From Bedellia somnulentella (taxonomy: Eukaryota; Arthropoda; Insecta; Lepidoptera; Bedelliidae), in assembly GCA_963576735.1 (NCBI GenBank), contig OY755177.1, positions 14,384,001 through 14,448,000 on the forward strand: 64,000 nucleotides of DNA. The letters run 5' to 3'. This document shows positions 1-11,303 of the stretch, in pieces. Each line of letters starts with the position of its first letter. Position 1 is the first letter of the stretch. The notes under the pieces are model-generated. The model saw only the letters and a list, made by a program, of their open reading frames with translations, had not been told where the DNA came from and made no database searches. The position numbers and the translations under genes were made by a program.

Positions 1-650
1 CGTGGGACACCCTGTATATAGTATCCAAGTACTGTTATCTTTCGGAAGGATAGTATGCTGTTAACGCCTGATCCACATGATACGGCAAGCCGCAGGTGCG
101 GCGGCGGCGGTGGCGCGGGGACAAGCTTCACTACGCACTACGCAACGTGTACGCAACCAACCACCGCCAACTTAACATATTATATTGTACATTTTGTCAT
201 TTAAATATTTAAAGTAAATTTGTGTTTAAAGCAAGACTTAGTTTGTATTTATTCCTTGCTTAAACATATGCTTATGCCTAACCCTTTGCGTTTGCTGCTT
301 TGTCAAAATAAAATTGCATGTATGAAAATATTTACGAGTGTAAATCTTTGAGTAGTGAAGTATATGGAGATCACATAATGTTCTATATAAAATTTTCTGT
401 CAACGAACATAACTATATATAGAATTCGTGGATGAATCCGCCATTTTAGTTTCAAAGTTTTTTGTTGTCTATGGTTTGATTTGTTTGTAAACATTGAAAT
501 TTTGTAGAAAAATTACAATTAATTGTGAAATAAACAGTGGTATAGTGCTGAAATTCTGTTAAAAATTGTGAAGTGTTCTATTCTGACCTGTGGAGCATAC
601 TTAAGCAGGAATCGACCTAATTTAACAATTCACCGGTAGGAAATGGGAAA
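1..650. other. Unassigned left edge
   Basis: No coding region is supported. The first 20 bases resemble the end of a mariner-type element (compare the mariner end at 12780). A GC-rich patch at about 95-170 and a GTAGG donor-like site near 634 could belong to a 5' UTR exon of a + strand gene, but no coding evidence supports this. Confidence 0.3.
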
Positions 651-977
651 ACTAATTAATCGACTATTATTATTGTGATTTTATTCTTTATAGCATCATA
701 TAGCAGACTCATGAAGCATTTATAGCTAATCCTACTTTAATGGTATACCTGAATTTTATAGAGTGAAGTGTATTTACAGAGTTTTCAATACTTTTAGATA
801 TAGATTTATTGAATTTAAGTTTAAGGTTATGTACAAGATAGGGATGTTTTTTATTATTGTCGATGTATTATATCGATATTATATTAAAAAAACCTACTTG
901 TTTCAGACTCCCCAAAAATGAATCCAAAAGGCGAAAATGGCTATAAGCAATCGGAAAGGAAAATATTAATATATATA

Positions 978-1356
978 AACATAAACATAACATAAACGTT
1001 CACGCCGTTTATCCCCGAAGGGGTTGGCAGAGGTACCAATACTCCTGAACTCACATGGCAAGCGCCATCTAGTTTCCAGAGAAGGTACCCACGTTTTGCT
1101 TAGACAGTGTACTCACGTGATAGGGGGCAGGCCTATCGCCGTTTTGTACGAATACACTGTCACATGACTAAGTATAACTCAGCCATGTGGGTTTCCTCAC
1201 GATGTTTTCCCTCACCGTTAGCAACCATGATAAATTAACCACACATATGACTTTAGAAAAGACAAATTGGTGTAGGCCCGTCCCAGGATTGGAACTCACG
1301 CCCTTATGTTTTTCGGGCGGGTGTTCTACCCACTGGACTATCATGTCGCATGTATC
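978..1356 (-). repeat. SINE family A, full length (subfamily 2)
   Basis: A tRNA-derived SINE read on the - strand: tRNA-like head (about 1260-1356) with A-box and B-box-like segments, then a body and a 3' end rich in TTATG. Both flanks carry the 13-bp sequence ATTAATATATATA (965-977 and 1357-1369), a target site duplication. The head matches the copy at 60539 and differs from other family A copies between box A and box B. Confidence 0.85.
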
Positions 1357-1597
1357 ATTAATATATATATATATAGATATGCTAGATATTTTTGTTAAAT
1401 GGAATATGATTTTAGACTGTGAGGTTTATTTAATAAAGTAAAATTATATTTTTTAACTGAAAGGTTTTAGTATAATTTGTTTTTTTTTTAATTATTTTTG
1501 TTACCTGTTAGTAGTTTTTGGTTTGCTTTTGAATATTTTTTTAGGTATTTTTATATGTCCAGAAGTGAGAATAAAGTGTTAATTTTTAATTATTAAC

Positions 1598-1850
1598 ATA
1601 CATACATACATACATATGCTCACGGCTGTAAATCCCTAGAAGGGGTAGCCAGAGCTAAGGAATTAGAAATTCCTCAGCCACTTTTGGAAATGATAGTGGG
1701 GAAAAGATGGTAAAATAAAGGTTTTTGGTGATGGGTCTCCAACCGCATCGCCCAAAAATCCCTTAAAAGCCCCAATACCGTTAGTCGCCTCTTACGTACA
1801 CCCACCGGAAGAAATGGGGTAGTGCTATTCTAAGCCGACACTACACAGCA
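1598..1850 (-). repeat. SINE family B, full length
   Basis: About 250 bp. On the - strand it starts with TGTAGTGTCGGCTTAGAATA and ends in a (TGTA)n tail. About 22 copies or parts lie in the window. The last bases before the tail, GTGAGTATATGTATGTATGT, nearly match the 3' end of the LINE tail at 9201-9541, which suggests that this LINE moves it. No clear Pol III boxes were found, so it could also be a deleted LINE 3' end. Confidence 0.75.
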
Positions 1851-2929
1851 TTATTATTAAGAACTTAAGAATTATTAAGACTTAATTATTAATATTTCTT
1901 TAATAATAATTGATAATGAAAAATACAAATATTTTATTTCTTGAAATGGCCATTTCTGTTATCACTGCTGTTCATTCTAGTTTTTGACAAGCCAACAATT
2001 GGCGCAATAAATGAAGGTTAATAGAATAAAAAACAGTAAACCCACTATTTACAAAGCAAGCGCTCGTTTTTTTTAATTAGTTACTGGCTTTACGCCCTCA
2101 ACGTCACATGCACGGATTGCATGATTTAGGCTGTATCAGATTTAACATGAGAAAGACACTTCTTCTTTATAAAAAATACGTGTACTAGCCATAGCTACTA
2201 TGTTTCAGCAAAACTGTAAGTTTTTTCGAAGCAGGAATCGTAATCACCATTTTTATGTTAGTGGACCACCCAATGCAGAAATCTAAATATCTATTATTTT
2301 TTTCTAGATCCTAGGGTTAGCACGACCAAATTCTTCATCTATAATATTATCGATAAAAAGTATCGATCACTGGCCAACACTCGACTAGTGTTCGATTTTG
2401 GTTTCAAAAATAGGCAGGATTTTATGTACTTTATGTTATCTCCATATACTTCACTACTCAAAGGTGTAAATAAACCAACACAGGATTGCCAGGATCGTAA
2501 AAAGTCTTGATCTATAGCCCAAAGGCAACTACTAGGGTGATTATTTAAATATATTTATGTACAAATCAAAGAAACACCTGGTCATAAAGTAACTTAAATT
2601 GCACTAAATTTAGGAATGTTAAGCCGCTCATTACTAAAACTTTACCAAATAAAAATATAATAGATATATGATTTATTCTTTATATGTGGTTCAAATATGT
2701 GCGTAGTTCATAGGCTAATATAAGCGTTTTGTATATGGACCATAAATATTACTTAATTTCAAACATTAACAGCTATCGATACCAATAAATTAAATAGGTT
2801 TAGCATACTGATTAGCAATCCTTATGTATGTCTATTGAATCTAGTCTACTACAATAGATGAGTAACCTAGCCTTAGCAACATGGAAGTACTATCTAAATC
2901 TTTGCCAGCTTGTATCATAGTATCTAATA
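1851..2929. other. Gene-free stretch
   Basis: AT-rich sequence with no supported gene. Near 2480-2510 is a short piece resembling the LINE tail described at 9201-9541. Confidence 0.5.
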
Positions 2930-3050
2930 TATAAAATTCACGTGTCACAGTGATAGTAACCAAACTCCTCTGAAACGGCTGAACCGATTTAAAAGTCATT
3001 TGCATACAAAATCGGTAGGTCTGAGAATAGTTTCACATCTATTTTTAACC
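2930..3050 (+). mobile_element. Helitron-like 5' fragment
   Basis: A segment beginning TAATATATAAAATTCACGTG, followed by a stretch about a pair of T/C-rich half-turns, resembles the 5' part of a common arthropod interspersed repeat. It is truncated where the 145-bp array begins. Confidence 0.4.
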
Positions 3051-3830
3051 GACTTCAAAAAAGGAGGTTCTCAGTTCGATTGTTTGTATGTATGTATGTA
3101 TGTATGTATGTATGTATGTATGTATGTATAATTGTCCGCGATTATCTCGAGTTTGGCTTAAGCTATTTGGATGCGGTTTTCAGAACAGTATTCGTTACAT
3201 TTAGGAGAAGGTTTTAGTACCTTAACCGACCAAAAAAAGGAAGGAGGTTCTGTGTTTGACCTGTATGTATGTCTGTTGGTCCGCGATTATCTCGAGTTTG
3301 GCTTAAGCTATTTGGATGCGGTTTTCAGAAAAGTATTCGTTACATTTAGGAGAAGGTTTTAGTGCCTTAACCGACCAAAAAAAGAAAGGAGGTTCTGTGT
3401 TTGACCTGTATGTATGTCTGTTGGTCCGCGATTATCTCACGTTTGGCTTAAGCTATTTGGATGCGGTTTTCAGAAAAGTATCCGGTACATTTGGAAAGAT
3501 GGGTTAAGTGATTTAACCGACTCTAAAAAAAAGGAGGTTCTGTGTTTGACCTGCATGTATGTATGTTGGTCGGCGATTATCTCGCGTTTTGCTTAAGCTA
3601 TTTGGATGAGATTTTCAGAAAACTACTTGTTACTTTCAGGACAAGGTTTTAGTGATCTAACCGTCTCAAAAAAGGAGTTTCTGAGTTTCACCTATAAGTA
3701 TGTATGTAAGTTTGAAGGTTCTTAGTAATTATTAGACAAAGAGTTATCAGTTTATGTTATTACATTCAGGAGAGGGTTTAAGTTCTTTACCCGACTCGAA
3801 AAAAAGGAGGTTTCTTAGTTTGAAATATAA
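3050..3830 (+). repeat. 145-bp tandem array
   Basis: The phrase CGCGATTATCTCG recurs at 3138, 3283 and 3428, with a variant CGATTATCTCGCG at 3573, so the period is exactly 145 bp. Each unit has CCGAC or CCGACC, an A-run and GGAGGTTCT, then a GTATGTATGT stretch. Units near 3660-3830 are decayed and of different length. Apparent ORFs inside the array are only a consequence of the repetition. Confidence 0.9.
3085..3130 (+). repeat. (TGTA)n microsatellite
   Basis: Eleven or so uninterrupted tetranucleotide repeats; it forms the expanded version of the short GTATGTATGT stretch found in every unit of the 145-bp array. Confidence 0.95.
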
Positions 3831-4592
3831 GTATGTATGTAAAGTTATCAATACTAGACAGAGATTTATCAATATATGTTAATAAAGTTTTTTTATTAGT
3901 AATAAACAGAGTTACTAAATTATTAAACAAAAAAGTATATAAAAACATGAATAAGTTACTCTTAATTATATTGAAGAAAAAAATATATATTGCAACATCA
4001 TGTTTTTCATCCTGGTCATTTCAATCAAGGCTCTTTCGTCATGGGGATGGTTAAGTAATTTCTTTGAATCTATATCACTTAAAGCCATCTCATCAAGGGA
4101 TTTTACACGACTCAACGCTACATATATATAAAAGTGTTTCTTTGCATTTGTGATAGGTGAACTTCTCTTTGCTCATCTGTTTCGGCAGCAAGAGCAGCAC
4201 GCTGACGATCTCTCTCATTCTGAAGGGCAAGCACGAGTTATCGACACGATAACGGTTAGAATGAGATGGCAGTATACGATACTAAGTAAGTGCGTAAAAG
4301 ATGGCTGCTTTATCCCACGCGATAACTAGTTTAAATACGGCTCGTGCTTGCTCTGCTGAAGTCTTTGTTTTTTTTCGATGGGTATTTTGTTCTCCCTTAC
4401 GCGATTTTCCTTAAAGCATCCTTTGATTTTCTATCTAGACCCGCAGGTAAACAAAATAGTAACAAGTAAGCTAAAGTCATAATAACAAATATTATAACTA
4501 CCTGTTAAAAAAACTATAAAATAAACGGACAGTAAAACTTATCTCTAAAAAACTATCACTAATTCACTAAAAAACTCAGAGTGATTTAAGAA

Positions 4593-5644
4593 CTTATCAC
4601 TAAAAAGTATAAAATAAAAAAGAAAAACAAAAACTTCAAATTAAAAACTAAACAGAAAAATTAAATATTATTATTTTTCATTTAAAAAAGAACCGCCTTC
4701 AAAAATCCAACTGAAAAGTATAAAATAATTTTTATTTATTTTATTATGTACAACTCTATTCAACTTCTTCTTTTTGAAGTCGGTGCCAAACAGACAAATC
4801 CAAAATGAAAATTGCTACATAGAGAAAACCATACGAATAATAAATCAATCGATAGTGCCTCAACAACAGTAGTTAACACAATCGCGCTCAAAAATCAAGA
4901 AATTTCATCCGCTCGCAACGACGTCGCTTTATAAAGGATGGAATTGGGGGACAGTGAGCGGTGCTTAGCCTGGTGTGCATGCGTCGCACTCCGCAGAGAA
5001 ATTATCATAATATACATGTCACCGTAAAACTGTAAATACTAGTAAATTATAATTTTAGATAGATAGCGAGATAGTAAACTAACGTTAGGTTAGGTTATGT
5101 AAGATTATCAGATTTCAAACTAACGGAATTAACAATTCGACAGAGACATGCATGCACCGAGTTGGCACAACCAATACTTCTAACACTTTGTAAAAAGACG
5201 ATCGAGAATCTAAATCACTACATAGTATAAAACAAAGTCGCTTTCTCTCTCCCTGTCTGGGATATAGGGACATCCTTATGTATACTTTAATCTGTAAAAC
5301 TACGAAATGAATTTTAATGCGAATTTTTTTATTAATTGATTAACAAGGAAGGTTTATAAGGATGACAATGACATACGCTGATGGGGTGGAGAACTCACTC
5401 AACTTGGGCGGGCCACTAATATTCGTTCTTCTTTGTCATGAAAATTGGTTTGGCACCGACTTCAAAAAGAAGAAGTTGAATAGAGTTGTACATAATAAAA
5501 TAAATAAAAATTATTTTATACTTTTCAGTTGGATTTTTGAAGGCGGTTCTTTTTTAAATGAAAAATAATAATATTTAATTTTTCTGTTTAGTTTTTAATT
5601 TGAAGTTTTTGTTTTTCTTTTTTTTTATGCTTCTAAGTGATAAG
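4593..5644. mobile_element. Foldback element with ~200-bp arms
   Basis: The arm at 4593-4791 is the near-perfect reverse complement of 5448-5644, separated by about 655 bp. Both arms contain the phrase ACCGACTTCAAAAA or its complement, also seen in the units of the 145-bp array. The spacer has no transposase. It is probably a nonautonomous foldback or MITE-like element. Confidence 0.8.
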
Positions 5645-6001
5645 GGTTGTCCACCCCGAACATTTTACTTTTATTTTATAAACTAGAATTACTCTAGAAA
5701 TAATTTATACGGCAAAACGACGTTTGTTGGAGCAGCTCAGCTAATCATCTTCTTTGCAACCTTTTGAGGAACCCTAATTAAAACACTTAATAACATCAAC
5801 GGATAGTCAACATACTTGGAACGAGATACAGCGTTCGGTAGGTGGATTGCGAGTTTCAATCGAAATTACGATTTCGATGAGAATGAGAGTTCCATACATC
5901 AGATTGAAAACAATAAATATGTGTGTCTCTTTTACTCTTGTTGCTAAGAATAGGATTACTTTACTACGACGTAACACGAGTAAACTATTTGAAAATTCGA
6001 T
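5645..6001. other. Gene-free stretch
   Basis: No gene or recognisable repeat seen. Confidence 0.4.
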
Positions 6002-6254
6002 AGGGCCGGCGCTGACTGCCGGCATGGCATGGCAAAGGATTTCGGTACAGATATAGCATTTTTAATCTTATTACCATGCATATAGAATTCATTTTGACAC
6101 AACGATGCCGAGGGAGGCCGCGGTACGGCGCACGTCGGCATCGTTGTGTCAAAATAAAGTAAAATGAATTCTATACTCATGGTAATAAGATTAAAAATGC
6201 TATATCTGTGCCGAAATCCTTTGCCATGCCATGCCGGCAGTCAGCGCTGGCCCT
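6002..6254. repeat. Large near-perfect palindrome
   Basis: Arms of about 110-120 bp (6002 to about 6112 and about 6136 to 6254) are reverse complements with few mismatches, around a short GC-rich centre near 6113-6135. The outer ends are GC-rich and symmetrical. It may be a foldback MITE or the product of template switching. Confidence 0.85.
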
Positions 6255-6401
6255 TAGACATCCTTGTTGAGGTAGGACACTTTACGGTACTAGTACACGA
6301 CCCTATTATATTAATACATCCATGGTAACTTCTTATTTTATTGATTGTGTATGTTATTTCGTGCTTGGTAGTTACAACACAAATGAGGTTTTATCTATCT
6401 A

Positions 6402-7219
6402 CTAGTGGATCGTCCCAGCTTCGCACGGGTAGCGTTGTTTTTTTAAATATCTGGGGTTTCTTTCTTCAGTCACTGCTCAAGCATTGTGAAATTCAGCGCA
6501 ATGTTTTCAATTTATTAAATTTATAGCACTCCCTAAACAGTGTAGTTTGGTGATTTTAAATGCGCTTTGATGAACGGTTCAGTATTTCCGTTTAATAGCA
6601 AATTTTTAAATAAAACGCTATGAAGTATTTATAACAATCTCAAAAATAAATCATTACGTGATTTAGGATGCAACTACTCGCGCCATCTAGTATGTTATAT
6701 GTAAATTAGTAAAGATTTGGTTTTGATCACGGGCGCGATGGCTTATTTTATGTATAATTTCGGTGTTTGTCTACCGATTTCTATGATTCTTTTTTTATTG
6801 AATAGGTAATAATGTTACCTTTTTTAAATTTGGGATGAATGAGACGTTTACAAACGTAAAAGTAAACAAATATAATCAGAATGATCCGAACTGCTAAGCT
6901 ATCAGGAATTACACGTGTTATTGTGAGCCAACCTTAAAAGATAGACATAAACTGCTGAGGATTTTCTTTTAGATAATTTTATGAAAAATATTTCCGTCAC
7001 ACATGATTTTTATGTAAGTTTAACCATTGAGGCTGCACACGCGACGGAAGCTTAAAAAATGTAGTAACTTCTCCCTTTTTCCCAAAATTACCCAAAATTC
7101 CCCTTTACTACTCTGCTGGAAAGTATACAAAAACCTGCGCAGGTGTATGAAGAATAACTGTACCAAGTTTCGTTAAAATCTGTCGAGTAGTTTTTGTTTC
7201 CATAAGGAACATACAAACC

Positions 7220-7265
<46 letters not shown>

Positions 7266-7384
7266 AATTTTACTGATTGCATTTTTGGCATCAGTATCGA
7301 TCCCTAATCACCACCTGATGGTTATTTTGAAAGTATATTTCATGTACAGAATTGACCTCTCTACAGATTTATTATAAGTATAGA
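6402..7384 (-). mobile_element. Helitron-like nonautonomous element, copy 1
   Basis: Read on the - strand it starts with TCTATACTTATAATAAATCT, ends with CGATCCACTAG and sits between A and T of the host. A short hairpin (CCCGTGCGAAGCTGGG) lies just before the CTAG end. These are Helitron hallmarks. It holds a (CTGT)n run (at 7216-7262 on the + strand as GACA) and no Rep/helicase ORF. Confidence 0.85.
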
Positions 7385-7429
7385 TATAGCTACTTTGTTA
7401 ATGTAAACGGTGCTTATTTTTAGTAATGT

Positions 7430-7646
7430 GCACATTGGTCTATGCAATTCGCAGATTAATTTGACTCATTCAGGCACCGATCGATCGATTCGATTCGTTC
7501 GTTCGTTCACGTTCATCGTTCATCAGTTCAGTCAGTGTTTTGGCGTTTACGAGTGGTATTTAGTGGCGCTCAAATTTTAATATTTTTGTATTTTATATAC
7601 CGTAATAGCACCGTAATTAACATAAGTTATAGTCAGTTTATGAGGC
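7430..7646 (+). promoter_or_regulatory. Putative upstream promoter and 5' UTR of coronin
   Basis: GATCGATCGATTCG and GTTCGTTCGTTC runs are followed by a TCAGT arthropod-type initiator at 7532-7536, then a leader to the ATG at 7647. No TATA box was picked out. The role is inferred from the coding exon that follows. Confidence 0.45.
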
Positions 7647-7772
7647 ATGCCACCAGTAAAAGATGAATCTTTTCGAGAGAGTAACTGTTTGGAAATCATA
7701 AACATTGTGGAAAAAAGTCCCGCAAAAAGCACTTTGGTAGATGTTAGGGCTTGTAATAAGCCGGCTTCAAAG
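7647..7772 (+). CDS. Coronin alternative first coding exon (42 codons)
   Basis: This open exon starts at ATG 7647 (MPPVKDESFRES...) and ends ...NKPASK exactly at a strong AAG|GTAAGT donor (7773). It ends in phase 0, so it can join in frame to coronin exon 2 at 29553, giving a 42-residue, hydrophilic N-terminal extension ahead of the coronin domain. It carries no known domain that I recognise; a KSPAKST stretch is Ser/Lys rich and could be phosphorylated (inference). No other + strand host gene lies between it and exon 2. It could instead belong to an unseen gene, but phase, donor and an initiator-like motif upstream all favour an alternative promoter for coronin. The intron would be 21.8 kb. 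Confidence 0.6.
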
Positions 7773-8784
7773 GTAAGTGGTTTATAGAGAGCTATTATCC
7801 ATAACTGTATCAGCTAACGCGTGTGTAGTTTTATGTTATTCCTTATGCTTTTTAAAAGACGCGTAAAGAAAGTCGATGCCTCAGCTCGCGATCGAACAAA
7901 GGTGGCCACTCAAGTCGTTCAGTACAGTTTTACTCATGATTAAACTATGTGTGTATAAACCCTGGCCCTATTTCGTCTGATTAATCCCTTGTCTTATTTC
8001 GTCTGCTGACCTGTTATTTATTATTTATATTTCATTTCATTAATGTATACATTAATAATTGAAGTGTCGAAAATAAGCTGTATAATACGAGTATTTTCAG
8101 TTTAAAATAGTAAAAAGAATATTATTCAGAGAATAAGTGTTTAATAAAATACTAACTTCAATATCATTACATATTCATTTCTATAATTATCAATATTTTC
8201 CCAACTGCCAATAAATATATAATTATTATAATATATTATACTTTAGATAATAATAAGATAGAATTATTGTTTGGTATCACAATTAAGAAGGGATTACAAA
8301 AGATCAAAAATAAATTTTGTGATAAAAGTATATACTTGTTTTTGAAACTGAAAAATTTTTTGTGATCCATATCTTTAGTAGGCTGTATAAAGTTTAAAAA
8401 ATAATAATAATAAATATTGCCATGTGTTAATAATGAACCAAACGACTTGTATTCATAGGTCTTTGTGTTATACAGTCATGTTCCTTATCTATGACACTCA
8501 CCTACTTTTTAAGATGAAGAAACCACTTTTAGTCATATAATTAATCCATTTCTATTTAAATGGAAAATGGTTAAAATAATGAAAACATGTGACAGATACT
8601 GGTTATTCATAAGTAAGTTACAATTAACTTTGTAACACATAAAGGTAAATAAAGCTAAAAAAAGATTTATTTGATAAGTAGCAGAAGGTAAAGAAAATTA
8701 ATATTTAAAATAAATATTTTATAACTGGCTAAATTGGCGCCCATGGGATTTTCCTAATTTATTTTTAAGTAACATATATCATAA
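7773..8784. other. Intronic, no gene seen
   Basis: AT-rich intron sequence between the distal first exon and the split SINE. Nothing recognised. Confidence 0.5.
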
Positions 8785-8959
8785 AATAACATAAACGTTC
8801 ACGCCAAATATCCCCGAAGGTGTTGGCAGAGGTACTAATGCTTCTGAACATCATGTGACTTTGTCACCTGGTGTTCAGAGTACCCACGTTTTGCATGGAC
8901 AGTGTACTCACGTGATAGGGGGCAGGCCTATCGCTGTTTTGTACAAATACACTGTCACA

Positions 8960-9889
8960 TAGGGAATGCAATCCCACACTCAAATTTCAATTGCTGGATC
9001 CCGCGGTATTGAGAGGTTCAATCCCGCGGGATCCAGGTATTTGCGGGATCCCGTGTGTCTTTTTAAAGTAATTGAAAAAAGAGAGGAATCCTGTATCATA
9101 AACGAGACTATAGAACTTAAAATGAAAGTAAAAAATATTATTAAAACTATTTATTAAGTAATAATCTATCTCTCTATCTATCTAGTAATCATCTAAGTAA
9201 AAGATGATATTGTAAGAAAGATAGAAAAAGAAATGTTGAGATGGTTTGGGCATATAGAGAGGATGGATGACAGTAAATTGGTAAAAGAGATCTATAGAGC
9301 CAATGTGGAAGGTAATGTTAGTAGAGGATGACCTCGGAGGACACATGTGGATCAAATAGAAAATGTACTCAAAAAGGCAGGTGTCCGTAGTACGAAGAAT
9401 AAAAGAGCATGTATGAAAAGATTGATGGATATGAATGAAGCTAGAGAGGTTTGCCAGGATCGTACAAAGTGGCGATCGATAGTCTCTGCCTACCCCAATG
9501 AGAACTAACGGCGTGAGAATATGTATGTATGTATGTATGTTATTAAACACAAAACAAAGATCAAAAACCATTACAAACAAACAAAAAGCAACTATCCATT
9601 ATTTTGGAAGTAGCTGCGCAAATGCGCATAAAACATAGCCTCTCAATAGTTTTGCGAAACTATTTATTAAGTTATCAGATCAATCAGTCACTAATTAGAA
9701 ATAAAATAACTATTACAAACCAACAATTATTCATTATTTTGGAAGTAGCTGCGCATAAAACACAGCGTGTCAATGGTTTTGTCAGACACATCATGTCAAC
9801 ACATCCCGCGGGATCCCGCACGATTTCGGCGCGGGACTGGTCCCGCAAAAATGGTGCGGGATCCCGGTATCCCGGTATTGCATTCCCTA
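8960..9889. mobile_element. Nonautonomous hAT element
   Basis: The terminal inverted repeats are TAGGGAATGCAAT at the left and its complement at the right. The 8-bp target duplication CTGTCACA lies at 8952-8959 and 9890-9897, diagnostic of the hAT superfamily. Subterminal GCGGGATCCCG-type repeats sit near both ends. No hAT transposase ORF remains; the interior holds a LINE tail. Confidence 0.92.
9201..9541 (+). mobile_element. LINE 3' end with coding remnant and (TATG)n tail
   Basis: With frame breaks it reads ...MLRWFGHIERMDD..., ...KRACMKRLMDMNEA..., ...CQDRTKWRSIV..., the C-terminus of a non-LTR retrotransposon reverse transcriptase polyprotein common in insects. It ends GTGAGAATATGTATGTATGT. 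It lies inside the hAT and is truncated at its 5' side. Short 3' pieces of the same family recur at about 14930, 18604, 35484, 39985, 46308 and 63455. Confidence 0.75.
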
Positions 9890-10490
9890 CTGTCACATGA
9901 CTAAGTACAACTCAGCCATGTGGGTTTCCTCACGATGTTTTCCCTCACCGTTAACAACCATGATAAATTAACCACACATATGTCTTTAGAAAAGACAAAT
10001 TGGTGTAGACCCGACCCAGGATTTGAACACTAGTCGTTTGCGCGATAACCGAGTGTTCTACCCACTGGTTCTAAGTATTATAATAATATTAAAAACCTGA
10101 AATCAGTTTTATGTTCTACTTGCACACTAACTTTGGAGTTTCTCACTAGATTTTAATTTAATGAAAATTCCAAAAATAAGGGAAAATAGTAATTTTCCTG
10201 TCAGGAGACATTCCTGATTCTCATCTATACGCTAACAAAATTTCCATATGAATATAAATATTATATTTGTGTTTTAACATTCTCGTGATGGAATATGTCA
10301 TCTTAATTTCCGAATATTTTTTATATAGTGCATAAACATTTTTAAAAGGTTAACTTTGGAGACACTGTGTCAATGCACATCATTATTCTGTGTAAAGTTT
10401 ATTAGAACTTAATGCTTGATAAGCAAAATGATAGTGAGCCTGCCATAGTGCCATGGTATAGGTGCTTATTTACTGAACACGCCACACCAA

Positions 10491-10646
10491 CACATTTTTG
10501 AGCGATGTGGTTGGAGACCCGTCATCAAAAATGTTTATTATTATCATCTTTTCCCCAATCAACTTCCAAATAAATTTATCATTCCAAAGCTCTCTCTGGC
10601 TACCCCGTTAAGGGATTTATAGCCGTATAGTATATGTATGTATGTT
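10491..10646 (+). repeat. SINE family B, 5'-truncated
   Basis: Matches the 3' two thirds of family B, from the GCGATGTGGTTGGAGACCC segment to the (TATG)n tail. Confidence 0.75.
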
Positions 10647-11122
10647 AACAATTAAAAGTTCATTTTTATGCGTTTTAACCTGTGACTTCCCGAGCACTAG
10701 CGAAAGACAAGTACCGTCAAAACTCGGGGACAATAGAATTATTTGCGTTTCCAATCCAAGATGGCAGTGATTGGTCTTTTTTTATAAGCTCACTTCATAC
10801 ACAAGCCGTTGATATCAATAAAAACGTAATTTAACTCTTAAAATAAAAGAAATAAGGGGTTGATTCGAACACGGTAAGCTGGTCATCAGCGGCTCCACGG
10901 GGAGCCATCGGGGTTTGACGGTACTTTTGCTTCTGGCTACTCTGGGAGCCGGCGGGACGTGAAAGGTTAAGAATAGAAACGAAGCTTTACCCAGAATTGT
11001 TAGTGAACAAGTCATTTAGCTATGCAAACAGCTTGCGAAGCATTGAGTATATGTGTATGATAAATAACATAAATTTAAAAAAAAATAAGGTTGTTAAGGG
11101 TGAGGTAAAATGTAAGAAACCG

Positions 11123-11292
11123 ACATGCTAAGTAGTACTTAGGGATGCGAAAGTGTATTCGTACAAAAAGGGTGATAGGCCTGCCCTCTATCAAGTTGAT
11201 GCACAGTCCAAGTGAAACGTGGATGCTCTGAACACCACGTAAAATCTCGCCCAATTCTTCGGGGATTTACGCCGAAGACGCGATTAAAAGAA
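11123..11292 (+). repeat. SINE family A, diverged 3' fragment
   Basis: Holds degraded copies of the GATAGGCCTGCCC and CTGAACACC segments of family A, with no tRNA head. Confidence 0.7.
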
Positions 11293-11303
11293 CATACCTA
11301 TAC

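Larger units (their letters stand above)
346..2462. repeat. Inverted repeat pair 346-370 / 2438-2462
   Basis: About 25 bases at 346-370 recur in inverted orientation at 2438-2462, with weaker similarity extending to about 50 bp. They bracket two SINEs. They could be the ends of an old element or two opposed copies of an unnamed repeat. Confidence 0.5.
8785..10070 (-). repeat. SINE family A split by a hAT
   Basis: The 3' part (8785-8959) and the tRNA-like head part (9890-10070) are one SINE, separated by the hAT element at 8960-9889 and sharing its 8-bp target duplication. The SINE is therefore older than the hAT insertion. Confidence 0.9.

Noticed and set aside
918..977. ATG-started frame after a TTTCAG acceptor-like site (MNPKGENGYKQSERK...)
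   Set aside because: It runs into SINE A sequence and has no donor; no partner exon found.
3171..3596. Overlapping open frames with repeated peptide text
   Set aside because: They are the translation of the 145-bp tandem array.
7088..7291. Open frames with repeated Ser-Val-Cys-Leu text (also 58957 and 61379)
   Set aside because: Produced by the CTGT microsatellite inside the Helitron-like elements.
10815..11015. 66-codon frame on the - strand
   Set aside because: No domain, no splice context; more likely part of an old repeat than a gene.
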